Of a DNA stretch of 64,000 bases, positions 1 through 7,933 are shown piece after piece. This DNA is from Kordia zhangzhouensis (lineage in GTDB: Bacteria > Bacteroidota > Bacteroidia > Flavobacteriales > Flavobacteriaceae), in contig NZ_LBMH01000006.1 in NCBI RefSeq assembly GCF_001005305.1, positions 248,001 to 312,000 of the forward strand, read 5' to 3'. Every line of letters begins with the position of its first letter. Position 1 is the first letter of the stretch. The notes under the pieces were generated by a model, which was not told the origin of the DNA, ran no database searches, and saw only the letters and a program-made list of their open reading frames with translations. The translations under genes and the position numbers were made by a program.

Positions 1-62
1 TAGTCATAGCAAAGGGGAACGCATTGAAGTAAAGTAATCTTCGTATACATAAAAAATAAAAA

Positions 63-136
63 ACTGTCTGAAAGCTTTTTGGAAATATCATTTTGAATGT
101 TTGGTTCAATCTGACAAAACTAAGTTTTCAGACAGT
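63..136. repeat. 11-bp inverted repeat with 52-nt spacer
   Basis: The arm ACTGTCTGAAA at 63-73 is repeated in inverted form at 126-136. It lies at the left edge, beyond the 3' end of the leftward gene at 194-577. It could be the remains of a terminator for a gene outside the window or a structured RNA. I see no coding sequence in positions 1-193. Confidence 0.45.
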
Positions 137-144
137 CTATTTAT

Positions 145-178
145 AATAGAACTCTTTTTTGATTAAAAGAGTTCTATT
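145..178 (-). terminator. Strong hairpin after the acidic secreted protein gene
   Basis: The 14-bp arm AATAGAACTCTTTT (145-158) is perfectly repeated in inverted form at 165-178 with a 6-nt loop. It sits 16 bp past the stop codon of the leftward gene at 194-577. No clean T tract follows on either strand, so it is either a weak intrinsic terminator or a 3' stabilising hairpin. Confidence 0.55.
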
Positions 179-193
179 GATATGAGTATATCA

Positions 194-577
194 TTATATC
201 TTTTCTAGAGAGATGATTGTACGAATGCTAATCAACATATCTTCATCGTCATCATCTGCTACATTCTCAGTGATATAAGTAACTTTAAACTTCTTCCCTA
301 CAAATGATTTATCGGCAAGGTTGAACGCTTTTTTTACTTCAGGAGCCAATTTATCAAAAACGATATCACTTTCTTCTCCATCATTATCCATGTACGTAAA
401 TACAAATAATGTATCGTCCATACCTGTAAAAGTTGCTGTAATTACAACTGGCTCTTCTTGTTCCTCACTTTCTACTTCTTCAACTGCTTCTTCCTCTTCA
501 TTTTCTTGTGCAACGCAAGTATAAGTACTCACAAAAAATGCAAAAAGAAATAACGGTACTAATTTTAATTTTTTCAT
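194..577 (-). CDS. Secreted acidic protein of unknown function
   Basis: 127 residues. I do not recognise the family. Residues 1-24 form a clear Sec signal peptide (basic start, hydrophobic core, VAQ cleavage-type end). The mature protein begins with a run dominated by Glu and Val (about 25-45), then a compact region with a YMDNDGEESDIVF stretch, and ends with another acidic patch (DDDDED) before a hydrophobic tail. The acidic character could suit cation binding, but that is a guess. It has its own putative ECF-type promoter at 645-672 and a hairpin at 145-178, so it looks monocistronic. Its promoter motif is shared with four other local transcription units, which ties it to the sigma factor at 9810-10424. 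Confidence 0.75.
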   Translation of the reverse strand: MKKLKLVPLFLFAFFVSTYTCVAQENEEEEAVEEVESEEQEEPVVITATFTGMDDTLFVFTYMDNDGEESDIVFDKLAPEVKKAFNLADKSFVGKKFKVTYITENVADDDDEDMLISIRTIISLEKI

Positions 578-644
578 TGTTTTTAATTTAAAAGTTTTGT
601 TGTTTGTATGCTATCTATAATCTTGTTGCTTCGAAAAGCATTAA

Positions 645-672
645 TAAGACCCCAAAGTCGTAGGTAGGTCAC
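645..672 (-). promoter_or_regulatory. ECF-type promoter, site A
   Basis: On the minus strand GTGACC (672-667) is followed by GTCTTA (650-645), with 17 bp between GTGAC and GTCTTA. The same pair occurs at four more places (1220-1246, 7833-7859, 9639-9666, 10603-10629), always upstream of a gene start. It lies 68 bp upstream of the gene starting at 577. ECF sigma specificity is inferred from the motif shape and the sigma gene at 9810-10424. Confidence 0.65.
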
Positions 673-680
673 TATTTTTT

Positions 681-1148
681 TTAATCTACATCTTGATGAT
701 AACTAAGAGGCGTTGCATCTTCTGGTGGATTGAAAAAGGAATAGAGTTTTGATGTAAAAATCAACTCCATTTTAGACCGTTTTCCTTTCTTTTCGCTAAT
801 GGCCGCACACGTAGTATTAATTTGATTTTTAACATTTTGATCAAAAAGTTTTCTGTTCTTATAGAAATACTCTGAAAAAACTAAGAATGCTTTTTGTGCT
901 TCTACATTTCTTGCAATTAGGTCTTTGACTGTTTTTGCAATTGAGGCTTCTTCTTCTTTACTGGTTGAATATTTACACCAGTATTTTTGTAAAAAAGCTG
1001 CAACTTTCAATTTCTCTTCACGCCCAATAGCTTTATCGGCCATTGCCATAGCATAAAAAAGATGAGCTATCGCCACATAGTGACTAGCACTTTTGGTGGT
1101 TGGCTCATTCATACTAGTCGTTTTTTCTTGATACATAATATGCGTCAT
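681..1148 (-). CDS. TerB-like helical protein
   Basis: 155 residues, no signal peptide, all-helical by composition. Residues 24-60 (YVAIAHLFYAMAMADKAIGR, then EEKLK) resemble the first helices of TerB-like domains, where an acidic A-D-x-x-I-x-x-E-E pattern is typical. The family is associated with tellurite resistance and with membrane-linked stress functions, but many members have no known role. The second half has no motif I recognise. A second in-frame Met at residue 13 (MNEPT) is a possible start. The gene has its own ECF-type promoter (site B) 72 bp upstream, and lies downstream of the operon ending at 1295, from which it is probably transcribed separately. The TerB assignment is tentative. 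Confidence 0.6.
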   Translation of the reverse strand: MTHIMYQEKTTSMNEPTTKSASHYVAIAHLFYAMAMADKAIGREEKLKVAAFLQKYWCKYSTSKEEEASIAKTVKDLIARNVEAQKAFLVFSEYFYKNRKLFDQNVKNQINTTCAAISEKKGKRSKMELIFTSKLYSFFNPPEDATPLSYHQDVD

Positions 1149-1219
1149 TAGTGTTTAAATAAGATAAATCTTGAACTTTTTTTAATCTTCATATATACAA
1201 AAATTGATACATGATGTTA

Positions 1220-1246
1220 TAGGACACCAAATTTTGATTAGGTCAC
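1220..1246 (-). promoter_or_regulatory. ECF-type promoter, site B
   Basis: Minus strand GTGACC (1246-1241), then GTCCTA (1225-1220), with 16 bp between GTGAC and GTCCTA. One base differs from the other sites in the -10 element (GTCCTA against GTCTTA). It lies about 72 bp upstream of the TerB-like gene starting at 1148. Confidence 0.6.
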
Positions 1247-1294
1247 TTTTTAAAAACAGTAAATCATTCAAAATTATCTTTAACATCAATAAAA

Positions 1295-2248
1295 TCAATG
1301 TTTAAGAAATTGTATTATGTATGCGATTAGTACACTAACGATTAGTCCAAGGTTTACTTTGGCAAGATCTTTAGCAATTAACTTATACGATTTTTTTAAT
1401 TGCTCTTTTTGAAGAGTATATCCAAGAGCAAGTTCTCTTCCTGCCAATATTCCTATAAAAGCCCAAGTTGTACTCATAGGAATAGAACTGATATTTCCTA
1501 AAACAAGTAGTAAGATTCCATAAGTAAAATCTATAATTGTAGCCGAGCGAATGTTGGCAGTATTCGATTTCTTATTAACAATATCTTGAATACTTCCTCC
1601 TCTATTTTTAAATATGTACGCCATGATTGTTAAGATGATTCCCAATGCAATCAGCAGTTCTATAACGGTAAGCTGTCTTGGTAGAAAAACAAATATATTG
1701 GCAAAATCTTGAATTAACCATTGTGACCATAAAAACCCTGTAGAAAACCACTGAGCAACCAACCAATAGTGATGTTGTTTCTTAACATTCATAAGTCTTA
1801 TGGATGCACGTGATTCAATTTTTTTAGAAATAAAACCATATAATAGCATAGCAGATACAAATGCAATTGCGTATCCTAAAACAGATTTAAGAATCATCTT
1901 TTCTATAATTTGACTAGAAGAAAATATACTTAAAATCATAAATGTGGTACTGACAGGAATTCCAAATCTAGTTATTACCAACAAACAAAGAGGTGCTAAA
2001 AGATACCACCATTCGATGACCGATGGCAATGGAATTTTATTTAGTCTTCCATATGAAACATCTCCCGCATTTATAAACCAGCCGTAACAAAGCGTGAGGG
2101 ATAAGATGATTGCAGCAAAACTCCACAATAACCACCACTTTTTCTTTTCATTAGATGCCAAAAAAGTACCTAACGTTTGAATAACATCATTAGCGATTAC
2201 CGCATATGCAGTAATGATAAAACCTAAGTAAACGATAAAAATCTCCAA
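1295..2248 (-). CDS. PiT-family (PHO4) inorganic phosphate transporter-like membrane protein
   Basis: 317 residues, roughly nine to ten hydrophobic segments. The two inverted halves of the phosphate permease fold can be seen: residues 20-31 (NDVIQTLGTFLA) match the N-D-x-x-N-x-x-G-T motif of the first half, and IPVSTTFMIL (about 98-107) and IPMSTTWAFIGILAGRE (about 256-272) match the P-x-S-T-T-H-A motifs. The usual His after S-T-T is replaced by Phe or Trp, and the protein is shorter than typical PiT proteins (about 330-500), so substrate could differ from phosphate. Only a TTG codon (2246-2248) is available as start. The frame is open up to the stop of the epimerase gene 27 bp upstream. It is the last gene of the six-gene operon, so it may import or export a compound of that pathway. 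Confidence 0.7.
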   Translation of the reverse strand: MEIFIVYLGFIITAYAVIANDVIQTLGTFLASNEKKKWWLLWSFAAIILSLTLCYGWFINAGDVSYGRLNKIPLPSVIEWWYLLAPLCLLVITRFGIPVSTTFMILSIFSSSQIIEKMILKSVLGYAIAFVSAMLLYGFISKKIESRASIRLMNVKKQHHYWLVAQWFSTGFLWSQWLIQDFANIFVFLPRQLTVIELLIALGIILTIMAYIFKNRGGSIQDIVNKKSNTANIRSATIIDFTYGILLLVLGNISSIPMSTTWAFIGILAGRELALGYTLQKEQLKKSYKLIAKDLAKVNLGLIVSVLIAYIIQFLKH

Positions 2249-2275
2249 CTGATTTTTTTTAAATATGTATGAATG

Positions 2276-3334
2276 TTACTCAATTTTTCCTAACCCTGGC
2301 GAGTTTGATGGATATAATATCCCTTTTTTAAGAGTAAAAAGTGATTTAAAAGGATCGTTAATGATATCTAAGTGTCCGTCCAAATCAGCATATAATACAT
2401 TTTCTTGAGAAAGTGCAAAATGCAATCCTGCCGCAATTCCTAAACTACATTCATCAATACAACCAACCATGGCTTCGAGGCCAGCACTTTTTGCAACCGA
2501 ATTGATATGCATGGCTTCTTTAATGCCACCTACTTTCATAATTTTAATGTTTATCATGTCAATGTAAGCTCCTTTTGCTAGTCGAAAAGTATCTTTCACA
2601 CTTTTAATGCTTTCATCTGCCATTACGGGAATCGTAGTTTTATCAGTAACTTTTCCCAAATGACTGTCTAAACCTACAGCAATGGGTTGCTCAAAAAATT
2701 CAATAGAAATATGTTTGGTTTGCTCATAAAATGAAAGCGCTTGTTCAGGTGTGTATCCTTGATTTCCGTCAAAGCGAAGTTCAATGGTTGGAAACTGTTC
2801 TCGCAAACGAATCATTTTTTCAACATCTTCTGCTACAGATAAACCGCCTTTTAGTTTGATACTTTGAAAGCCTTGTGCTACAAACTCTTTGGCTGTTTTT
2901 AGTGTATCTTCTAGCGTAATAATTCCTATGGTAATACTTGTAATGATATGATGACGAAAACCTCCTAAATATTGATACAACGGAATGTCAAATTTACGAG
3001 CCGCAAGATCCAATAACGCAATATCAACCATTGCTAGGGCAGACGATTTTTGCGTCAGCAATGGTTTCAATTCTACAAGGATTTGCGATGACATAAAGGC
3101 GTTTTTTCCTTTTAAAAAGGGAATGATAACATTTTTAATATCACTTTCCACATCGTTTGCAGATTCTCTAGTAACTACTTTATCAGGTGCGGCACAACCA
3201 TAGCCAACAAATCCGTTTTCCGTTTCAACTTTTAGGGTAAAATTGACAGCTGTACTCACCGTTTCATACGCAATAGTATACGGCTCAGATAGCTGTAAAT
3301 CTAGTTTTTCGTAGGATATACGTGTTATTTTCAT
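2276..3334 (-). CDS. Dipeptide epimerase (enolase superfamily, L-Ala-D/L-Glu epimerase-like)
   Basis: 352 residues, cytosolic. The enolase-superfamily layout is complete: an N-terminal capping domain (1-120), then the barrel with catalytic K160-x-K162 (SIKLKGG), metal ligands D189 (DGNQG), E215 (EQPI) and D240 (ADES), and catalytic Lys 264 (NIKIMKVGG). The D317-L-D319 motif matches the DxD that binds the dipeptide ammonium group in Ala-Glu epimerases, which favours a true dipeptide substrate. The family epimerises the second residue of dipeptides such as L-Ala-D-Glu from peptidoglycan turnover. A relative paired with a DUF1611 protein (DgcA with DgcN) has been described in marine bacterial D-glutamate catabolism as an N-acetyl-Glu racemase, so that activity is the alternative. 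Its start lies 15 bp downstream of the creatininase-like gene's stop. Confidence 0.88.
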   Translation of the reverse strand: MKITRISYEKLDLQLSEPYTIAYETVSTAVNFTLKVETENGFVGYGCAAPDKVVTRESANDVESDIKNVIIPFLKGKNAFMSSQILVELKPLLTQKSSALAMVDIALLDLAARKFDIPLYQYLGGFRHHIITSITIGIITLEDTLKTAKEFVAQGFQSIKLKGGLSVAEDVEKMIRLREQFPTIELRFDGNQGYTPEQALSFYEQTKHISIEFFEQPIAVGLDSHLGKVTDKTTIPVMADESIKSVKDTFRLAKGAYIDMINIKIMKVGGIKEAMHINSVAKSAGLEAMVGCIDECSLGIAAGLHFALSQENVLYADLDGHLDIINDPFKSLFTLKKGILYPSNSPGLGKIE

Positions 3335-3348
3335 ATACGGTATTCGGA

Positions 3349-4149
3349 TTAATATCTTTTTTGATACAAATCGTCAAGAGGTGTATTTTTAATACTTTCT
3401 ACAAAAGCAACCATGTTCCGAATCATAATTTCCCACATTTTTTCTCCTTTCTCTGCACTTGCTTTAGTGGCATCACCCATAATTCCACTTTCAGAGATTT
3501 TATTGGTTCGTACATACCAACTTACGCTTCGCTCATCGTCAAAATCAAGAAATGTACTTCCAAAAGTTAAGGTTTCATTCACTGCTTTATCCATTTGTAC
3601 CATTTCAGGACGTAAAGCCAAGCTCGTACTGGTTTCTATTTCGCCTGCATGCGCATCGTTTGGCGTATCAATCAGATTGAGTAAATCAACATCACTAGTT
3701 TCTCCAGTATCAACGCAAACAAATATTTTTGCATCGCGGTTAATCATTTGTGCTGCATAACTCAACGTTGGAGCATTGTCACCATGTCCGTTGAGAATGA
3801 TTATTTTTTTGACACCATTTTTGGCAAGACTCATTCCTAAATCATATACGAATTTAGACAAAGCTTCATTGGTAACACTCAAGGTTCCTTTAAAATCTTC
3901 ATGATGGTAACTTACTCCAAACGGAATAGGAGGCAACACCAAAGGTCTTGGTTCTTCACACGCTTCTGCTACTTTATACGCCATATAATTGGCATCAAAA
4001 TAATCAATATCTACCGGTAAATGTGGCCCGTGTTGTTCAATGGCTCCACAAGGTAAAATTACCGTGTCTACTTTTTTTAAGTATGCTTCCAGTTCAGGCC
4101 AAGTTTTTTGTTCCCAAAGGAAGTCTACTTTTTTATAAGGTTCTTTCAT
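3349..4149 (-). CDS. Creatininase-family amidohydrolase
   Basis: 266 residues. The creatininase/MftE/formamide-hydrolase fold is indicated by the metal-binding motif GAIEQHGPHLPVDID (E38, H40, D49), then YHHEDFKGT (81-89), NGHGDN (120-125, normally NGHGGN) and HAGEIETS (167-174, E170). The family hydrolyses cyclic or linear amide bonds using two divalent metals; members include creatinine amidohydrolase, an F420/riboflavin-pathway formamide hydrolase and the mycofactocin peptidase. The substrate here is unknown. The start overlaps the end of the PP-loop gene by 17 bp and the epimerase follows after 15 bp, so the gene is translationally coupled within the operon. An amidase opening a lactam or cleaving a dipeptide-like product would fit, but this is inference. 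Confidence 0.85.
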   Translation of the reverse strand: MKEPYKKVDFLWEQKTWPELEAYLKKVDTVILPCGAIEQHGPHLPVDIDYFDANYMAYKVAEACEEPRPLVLPPIPFGVSYHHEDFKGTLSVTNEALSKFVYDLGMSLAKNGVKKIIILNGHGDNAPTLSYAAQMINRDAKIFVCVDTGETSDVDLLNLIDTPNDAHAGEIETSTSLALRPEMVQMDKAVNETLTFGSTFLDFDDERSVSWYVRTNKISESGIMGDATKASAEKGEKMWEIMIRNMVAFVESIKNTPLDDLYQKRY

Positions 4150-5656
4150 TTTCTTTATGTAAAAAATAAGGAGTTTCTATTTGCTCCTCTGTTAAGTTAG
4201 CAACTTGCCATTTTCTGTTAGTAAGTTGCGCTGTGCCATCCGTATATTTTGAAAAAATGTGTAGTAACGGTTTTCGAATATACTTAGGCATGTCTTCTAA
4301 ATTACTACGCTCAGTATCAAAACGTAGCATGGTAATTTCTTTATGTTCTTTGGCTAGTTTTTCCGTATGTGAATTTTTGGCAATCAATCCTTTTTGTAAG
4401 AGTAAATGGTATAGTTGTGCAGCATCACTTCCTATTTGTTTTACACTTTGAGAAGCCAATGCTTGTAATGCTTTTTGTATTTGTTCATCCGTATACCCGC
4501 AACGTTTTGGATCTTCATCTAGCGCTTTTAACATTCCGACAATCCGTCTGCATTTTTCACAGTTTCCGCAAGGCAACATTTTGCCATCTTCTTCGTGAGC
4601 AGCGTGACAAGAAACTTGTAATTTTTGTAATTCAGGATAGCGCTTTACTAGAATTTTCAAAATTGAAAGTTCTGATAATGAGCGTAAAATGGAAAACTGA
4701 TGAATATCCCAACCCTTCTTTTTATAATAGCGTGTGAGTGCATTGTCAAAATATTTGCTTTGGTCATACAAACCATTGTAATGCGTAATGCCTTGATAAT
4801 TACTTTTTACAGAAGTATCATATTCATTACCAATTAAAATATTCCCAATATTCCTTTTGCTTGCTACAGGCAATACACCAAATAGAAACACCGCAACTGT
4901 CCATAAACGAATTGGATAAATGTCAGCTCGGATATTTTGAAAGTTTTCTTTGATGAATGGCATTTGTCGAACCATCCAGTTAAAAATACGATCACTATTG
5001 CACCAAGGTTTTGCCGTATTTGGCTCGTTTTCACGAAAGTGATGATGTGCATTTACAGCAGTAAACCAATGACGACCACTCTCGTTGATATATACAGGAT
5101 GCGGTTCGCCAATTTCTTGAATCAACCCGTAGGTTAATAAACTATCTTTTCCGCCACTACTAAGAATTGCATACGCATCTTTGTTTGTTTCTACAACTTC
5201 TTTTTGAGGTTGAAGGTTTTCGTATTTTGTGTTAACAAATACAACGTTAGCCGCCGTGTAGCGTTCCATTTTTTCTGGTTGAATCGCATCAAAAGGAGCT
5301 TTGAGGAATTCGTTTTTACCGAAAAATTTGTGCACTAAAATTTCTCTGGAAGTGTTTTCCATCATGTCCAAAAGAAATCGTTTGTCAGTTGCATCATACA
5401 ATCCGTCAAAAGAAACGGTTTCAAAGAACAGTCCGTAATTAAGAGCAACTTGTGCCACCATCATAGAGGCCAAATTTACATCTGCTGGATTTTTTTTCTG
5501 AAAATACGCCGCATTGTACGAATAAATCAGTTCGTTGCTTACTTCTGTAAGATCATTTTTAACAATAGTATACGTCGCTTTTACACGTTTTGGCTCTATA
5601 ACCAACGTATGAATTTTTAAGGTTTTAAATACAACTAACGAGCGAATGGTTGTCAT
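4133..5656 (-). CDS. PP-loop ATPase with Cys cluster, resembling MurL-type glutamate epimerases
   Basis: 507 residues, cytosolic. The PP-loop motif SSGGKDS is at 166-172, as in enzymes that adenylate a substrate and release pyrophosphate. A probable zinc site is formed by C350 and the CGNCEKC cluster (C363, C366, C369). The order of PP-loop, LIGNEYDTS (274-282), a long helical region with LRSLSEL (324-330) and CxxCxxC matches my memory of MurL, the ATP-dependent enzyme that inverts the terminal L-Glu of UDP-MurNAc-L-Ala-L-Glu. QueC, another PP-loop/zinc enzyme, is much shorter (about 220) and starts with its PP-loop. The N-terminal 150 residues are unassigned. Its ATG shares one base with the TAA of the DUF1611 gene. 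With an epimerase for Glu dipeptides in the same operon, glutamate stereochemistry is a natural hypothesis. Confidence 0.7.
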   Translation of the reverse strand: MTTIRSLVVFKTLKIHTLVIEPKRVKATYTIVKNDLTEVSNELIYSYNAAYFQKKNPADVNLASMMVAQVALNYGLFFETVSFDGLYDATDKRFLLDMMENTSREILVHKFFGKNEFLKAPFDAIQPEKMERYTAANVVFVNTKYENLQPQKEVVETNKDAYAILSSGGKDSLLTYGLIQEIGEPHPVYINESGRHWFTAVNAHHHFRENEPNTAKPWCNSDRIFNWMVRQMPFIKENFQNIRADIYPIRLWTVAVFLFGVLPVASKRNIGNILIGNEYDTSVKSNYQGITHYNGLYDQSKYFDNALTRYYKKKGWDIHQFSILRSLSELSILKILVKRYPELQKLQVSCHAAHEEDGKMLPCGNCEKCRRIVGMLKALDEDPKRCGYTDEQIQKALQALASQSVKQIGSDAAQLYHLLLQKGLIAKNSHTEKLAKEHKEITMLRFDTERSNLEDMPKYIRKPLLHIFSKYTDGTAQLTNRKWQVANLTEEQIETPYFLHKENERTL

Positions 5657-6726
5657 TATAATTTTGAACCAATGAGTTTGACCAATTTATCAGTGCCGTG
5701 TGCTAATACATCAAAAGCAGGCAAATTGGTTTGTTTGGTTATGGTATCACAAGCTGGCACAATGTCTTCCGGCTGCATCCCTTCATGGTTTACCGTAATG
5801 GCGATGACTTTGACACCTGATATCATTTCAATAGCTTGTATTTGTTTTTTTAACGGATGCAATTTATATCCAGGAAACCCATCATATTCTTTACGCGTTG
5901 GCGCATGTTGTAGGATGACAAAATCAGGTCTTCCTGCTGCTAAAATTTCAAAACCTCCAGGATATGCAGGATTCATCAAACTTCCCTGCCCTTCAATTAC
6001 TATGACCTCTGGTTTTTCATTTTTGTAAGCACTGACTACGGCATGTTCAATTTCGCCCGACACAAAATCGTTGATACAGCTATCCATAATCATACTGTAT
6101 TTTGCACCTTGCATCCAAGCAGTTTGCCCAGTTCCAATCATTTCGGCAGTATGATTCGCTTTGCGAAGGCCTTGTACAATCAACCATGCAGTGGTACGCT
6201 TTCCAATAGCAGAATCGGTTCCTAACACCGCCAGTTTGAGCGCGTGTACGTTTTCAATTTCTCCTGTAAAAAAGTGCAAGGCATCTCGATCGGGTGTTTT
6301 ACGAACGTCACGAATACGGCAGTTGTTAGCTTCTGCAATTGCAACAAGTTCTTTATCATTTGTTAAGAAATCGTGCAAACCACTATCCACATTCCAGCCC
6401 ATATTAAGAGCCTGTTTAATAGTTGCTTTTGCTTCTTTTGGCAATCTTCCTCCATCGGGAGCTAAACCAATGACTAATGACTTTGGCAACACACCTTTGT
6501 CACGCAATTCTTTTACAGCAGTAGTTAGATCACCAAATATTGGGATACCATTATTTTTTCCATCAAGGACTTTTCCTGCATCTTTTCCTGCATAGGTGTT
6601 ATCAAGAACTCCTACAATTTCATAGCGTTCTGTAAAGCGTACCAATCCATGTGCTGTTTTCCCTTCAGGTGTATTGAAAGCTCCTTCGCAAAAAACGAGG
6701 GCGCGTCCGTCTATCTTTTTTTTCAT
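5656..6726 (-). CDS. DUF1611 family protein (DgcN-like)
   Basis: 356 residues, cytosolic. An N-terminal Rossmann-like half (about 8-150, with a YEIVGVLDNTYAGKDAG segment near the start) is joined to a P-loop half with the nucleotide-type loop GTDSAIGKRTT (169-179) and the VIEGQGSLMNPAYPG segment. This is the DUF1611_N plus DUF1611 architecture. A marine member, DgcN, has been reported as a D-glutamate N-acetyltransferase that works with an enolase-superfamily racemase, and such an enzyme is encoded three genes downstream. Whether this protein acetylates D-Glu, another amino acid or a dipeptide cannot be told from sequence. It starts 11 bp after the PLP enzyme gene and its stop overlaps the next start (TAATG). 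Confidence 0.85.
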   Translation of the reverse strand: MKKKIDGRALVFCEGAFNTPEGKTAHGLVRFTERYEIVGVLDNTYAGKDAGKVLDGKNNGIPIFGDLTTAVKELRDKGVLPKSLVIGLAPDGGRLPKEAKATIKQALNMGWNVDSGLHDFLTNDKELVAIAEANNCRIRDVRKTPDRDALHFFTGEIENVHALKLAVLGTDSAIGKRTTAWLIVQGLRKANHTAEMIGTGQTAWMQGAKYSMIMDSCINDFVSGEIEHAVVSAYKNEKPEVIVIEGQGSLMNPAYPGGFEILAAGRPDFVILQHAPTRKEYDGFPGYKLHPLKKQIQAIEMISGVKVIAITVNHEGMQPEDIVPACDTITKQTNLPAFDVLAHGTDKLVKLIGSKL

Positions 6727-6737
6727 TTTCTTTATAA

Positions 6738-7799
6738 TTAATGTTTTGCTGTTATGACAGCGACAAAACGATCAGGTTCAAAGTTTAATTGATCGTCTAA
6801 TTCTAATAATCCTATAAGTCCAGCCGTGGAAGCTGGTAATATTTTCATACCTTCTTTTTTTAATATAAAAGAAGCCATGTCTTTTAATTTTTTATCACTT
6901 ATGTGAAATGCTTCTCCTCCCGATTCGCGCAAAGCATATAGTGCTTCATCTCCATCAAAGCTGTGCCAGTTGATTAGCGGTTCATTATAGAGCGTTTCTT
7001 TAATCATTTTGGGATCAAGATCCACGCATTCAGAAAGTCCCAACTTGAACGAGCTTATGATTGGATTTTTTCGAGTAGACGAAGCTGCAATCATTTTGGG
7101 AATCCTCGAAGTTTTTCCTCGCTTATGGAGTGTTACAAAACCACGATAAATCCCTGCAAATAATGTTCCGTTAGATACTGGTGCTGCGCAATATTTTGGC
7201 GCATCTCCTAAATCGTCTACAATTTCGTTAGCAATTTGCGAATACGCCGTTATTTGTAAAGGAGTATTGGCTCCTCCAGGATTTGCATCGTACCAATCAT
7301 TTTTTGACGCAACTAAAGTACTTGACTTTACGACATCTTCATAACTTCCGTCCAATCTGATAATTTCTGCCTGTAAAGCTTCCATTTCTTTGATACGTTC
7401 TGTATGGTAACTAGCTGGAATAAATATTTTACATTGAATTCCTGCTAAGTTTGCCGCCAAAGCAACAGCTACTCCATAGTTCCCACAAGTCGCTAATGCG
7501 ATGGTATCAAAATCACGACGTAAGGCGTCATATACTTGAGCAAAAGCAATACGGTCTTTTTGAGTTCCTGTTGGATTATCGCCTTCGTATTTAATGTACA
7601 ATTGTCTGATATCAAATTCGCGTTCAATGGTTTTTACTCTTGACAAGCTTGTATCGCCAACTTCAATGTTGATGATGTCTTCAAAACTTTCTAAGCGATC
7701 TATCAACGTTTTGTTTTTATCTTTAACAAAATCACTTAGTTTTCGCGTTTCTGAAGAAACTTTTATTTCTACAGACTTAACACCGTCTCTTAGTATCAT
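6738..7799 (-). CDS. PLP-dependent enzyme of threonine synthase/cysteine synthase fold type II
   Basis: 353 residues, cytosolic. The pyridoxal phosphate Lys is K81 in YEGDNPTGTQKDRIA, and the substrate loop is ATCGNYGVA (103-111, the TSGNxG motif of threonine synthases). Further family signatures are VSNGTLFAG (phosphate-binding region) and LPASTAGLIGL near the end. Homologues carry out beta- or gamma-replacement or elimination on amino acids. It is too diverged and lacks the usual neighbours (thrA, thrB) for a housekeeping threonine synthase. It is the first gene of a tightly packed leftward operon, 34 bp downstream of the ECF-type promoter site C, so it probably supplies or consumes an amino acid in the same pathway as the epimerase, DUF1611 and PP-loop enzymes. 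Confidence 0.82.
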   Translation of the reverse strand: MILRDGVKSVEIKVSSETRKLSDFVKDKNKTLIDRLESFEDIINIEVGDTSLSRVKTIEREFDIRQLYIKYEGDNPTGTQKDRIAFAQVYDALRRDFDTIALATCGNYGVAVALAANLAGIQCKIFIPASYHTERIKEMEALQAEIIRLDGSYEDVVKSSTLVASKNDWYDANPGGANTPLQITAYSQIANEIVDDLGDAPKYCAAPVSNGTLFAGIYRGFVTLHKRGKTSRIPKMIAASSTRKNPIISSFKLGLSECVDLDPKMIKETLYNEPLINWHSFDGDEALYALRESGGEAFHISDKKLKDMASFILKKEGMKILPASTAGLIGLLELDDQLNFEPDRFVAVITAKH

Positions 7800-7832
7800 T
7801 TGATTTATTTAAAGTACGATTCTTTTGGCTAT

Positions 7833-7859
7833 TAAGACACAAAAATTGAATTAGGTCAC
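7833..7859 (-). promoter_or_regulatory. ECF-type promoter, site C (drives the six-gene operon)
   Basis: Minus strand GTGACC (7859-7854), then GTCTTA (7838-7833), with 16 bp between GTGAC and GTCTTA. The -10 element ends 34 bp before the ATG of the PLP enzyme gene at 7799. It shares CTAAT after the GTGAC with site B, so the two are the closest pair. Confidence 0.7.
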
Positions 7860-7933
7860 TTATTCAAAAGTGTATTTTATAAAATAAAAAAACTTACTGC
7901 TTTTATATTTTTTTCTAAATCTATAGTGCCGAT

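Noticed and set aside
4133-5656. PP-loop protein as QueC (queuosine synthesis)
   Set aside because: It is 507 residues instead of about 220, with the PP-loop at 166 rather than at the start, and no queuosine genes nearby.
6738-7799. PLP enzyme as the housekeeping threonine synthase thrC
   Set aside because: No thrA or thrB neighbours, and it leads an ECF-controlled operon; the family match is only at fold and motif level.
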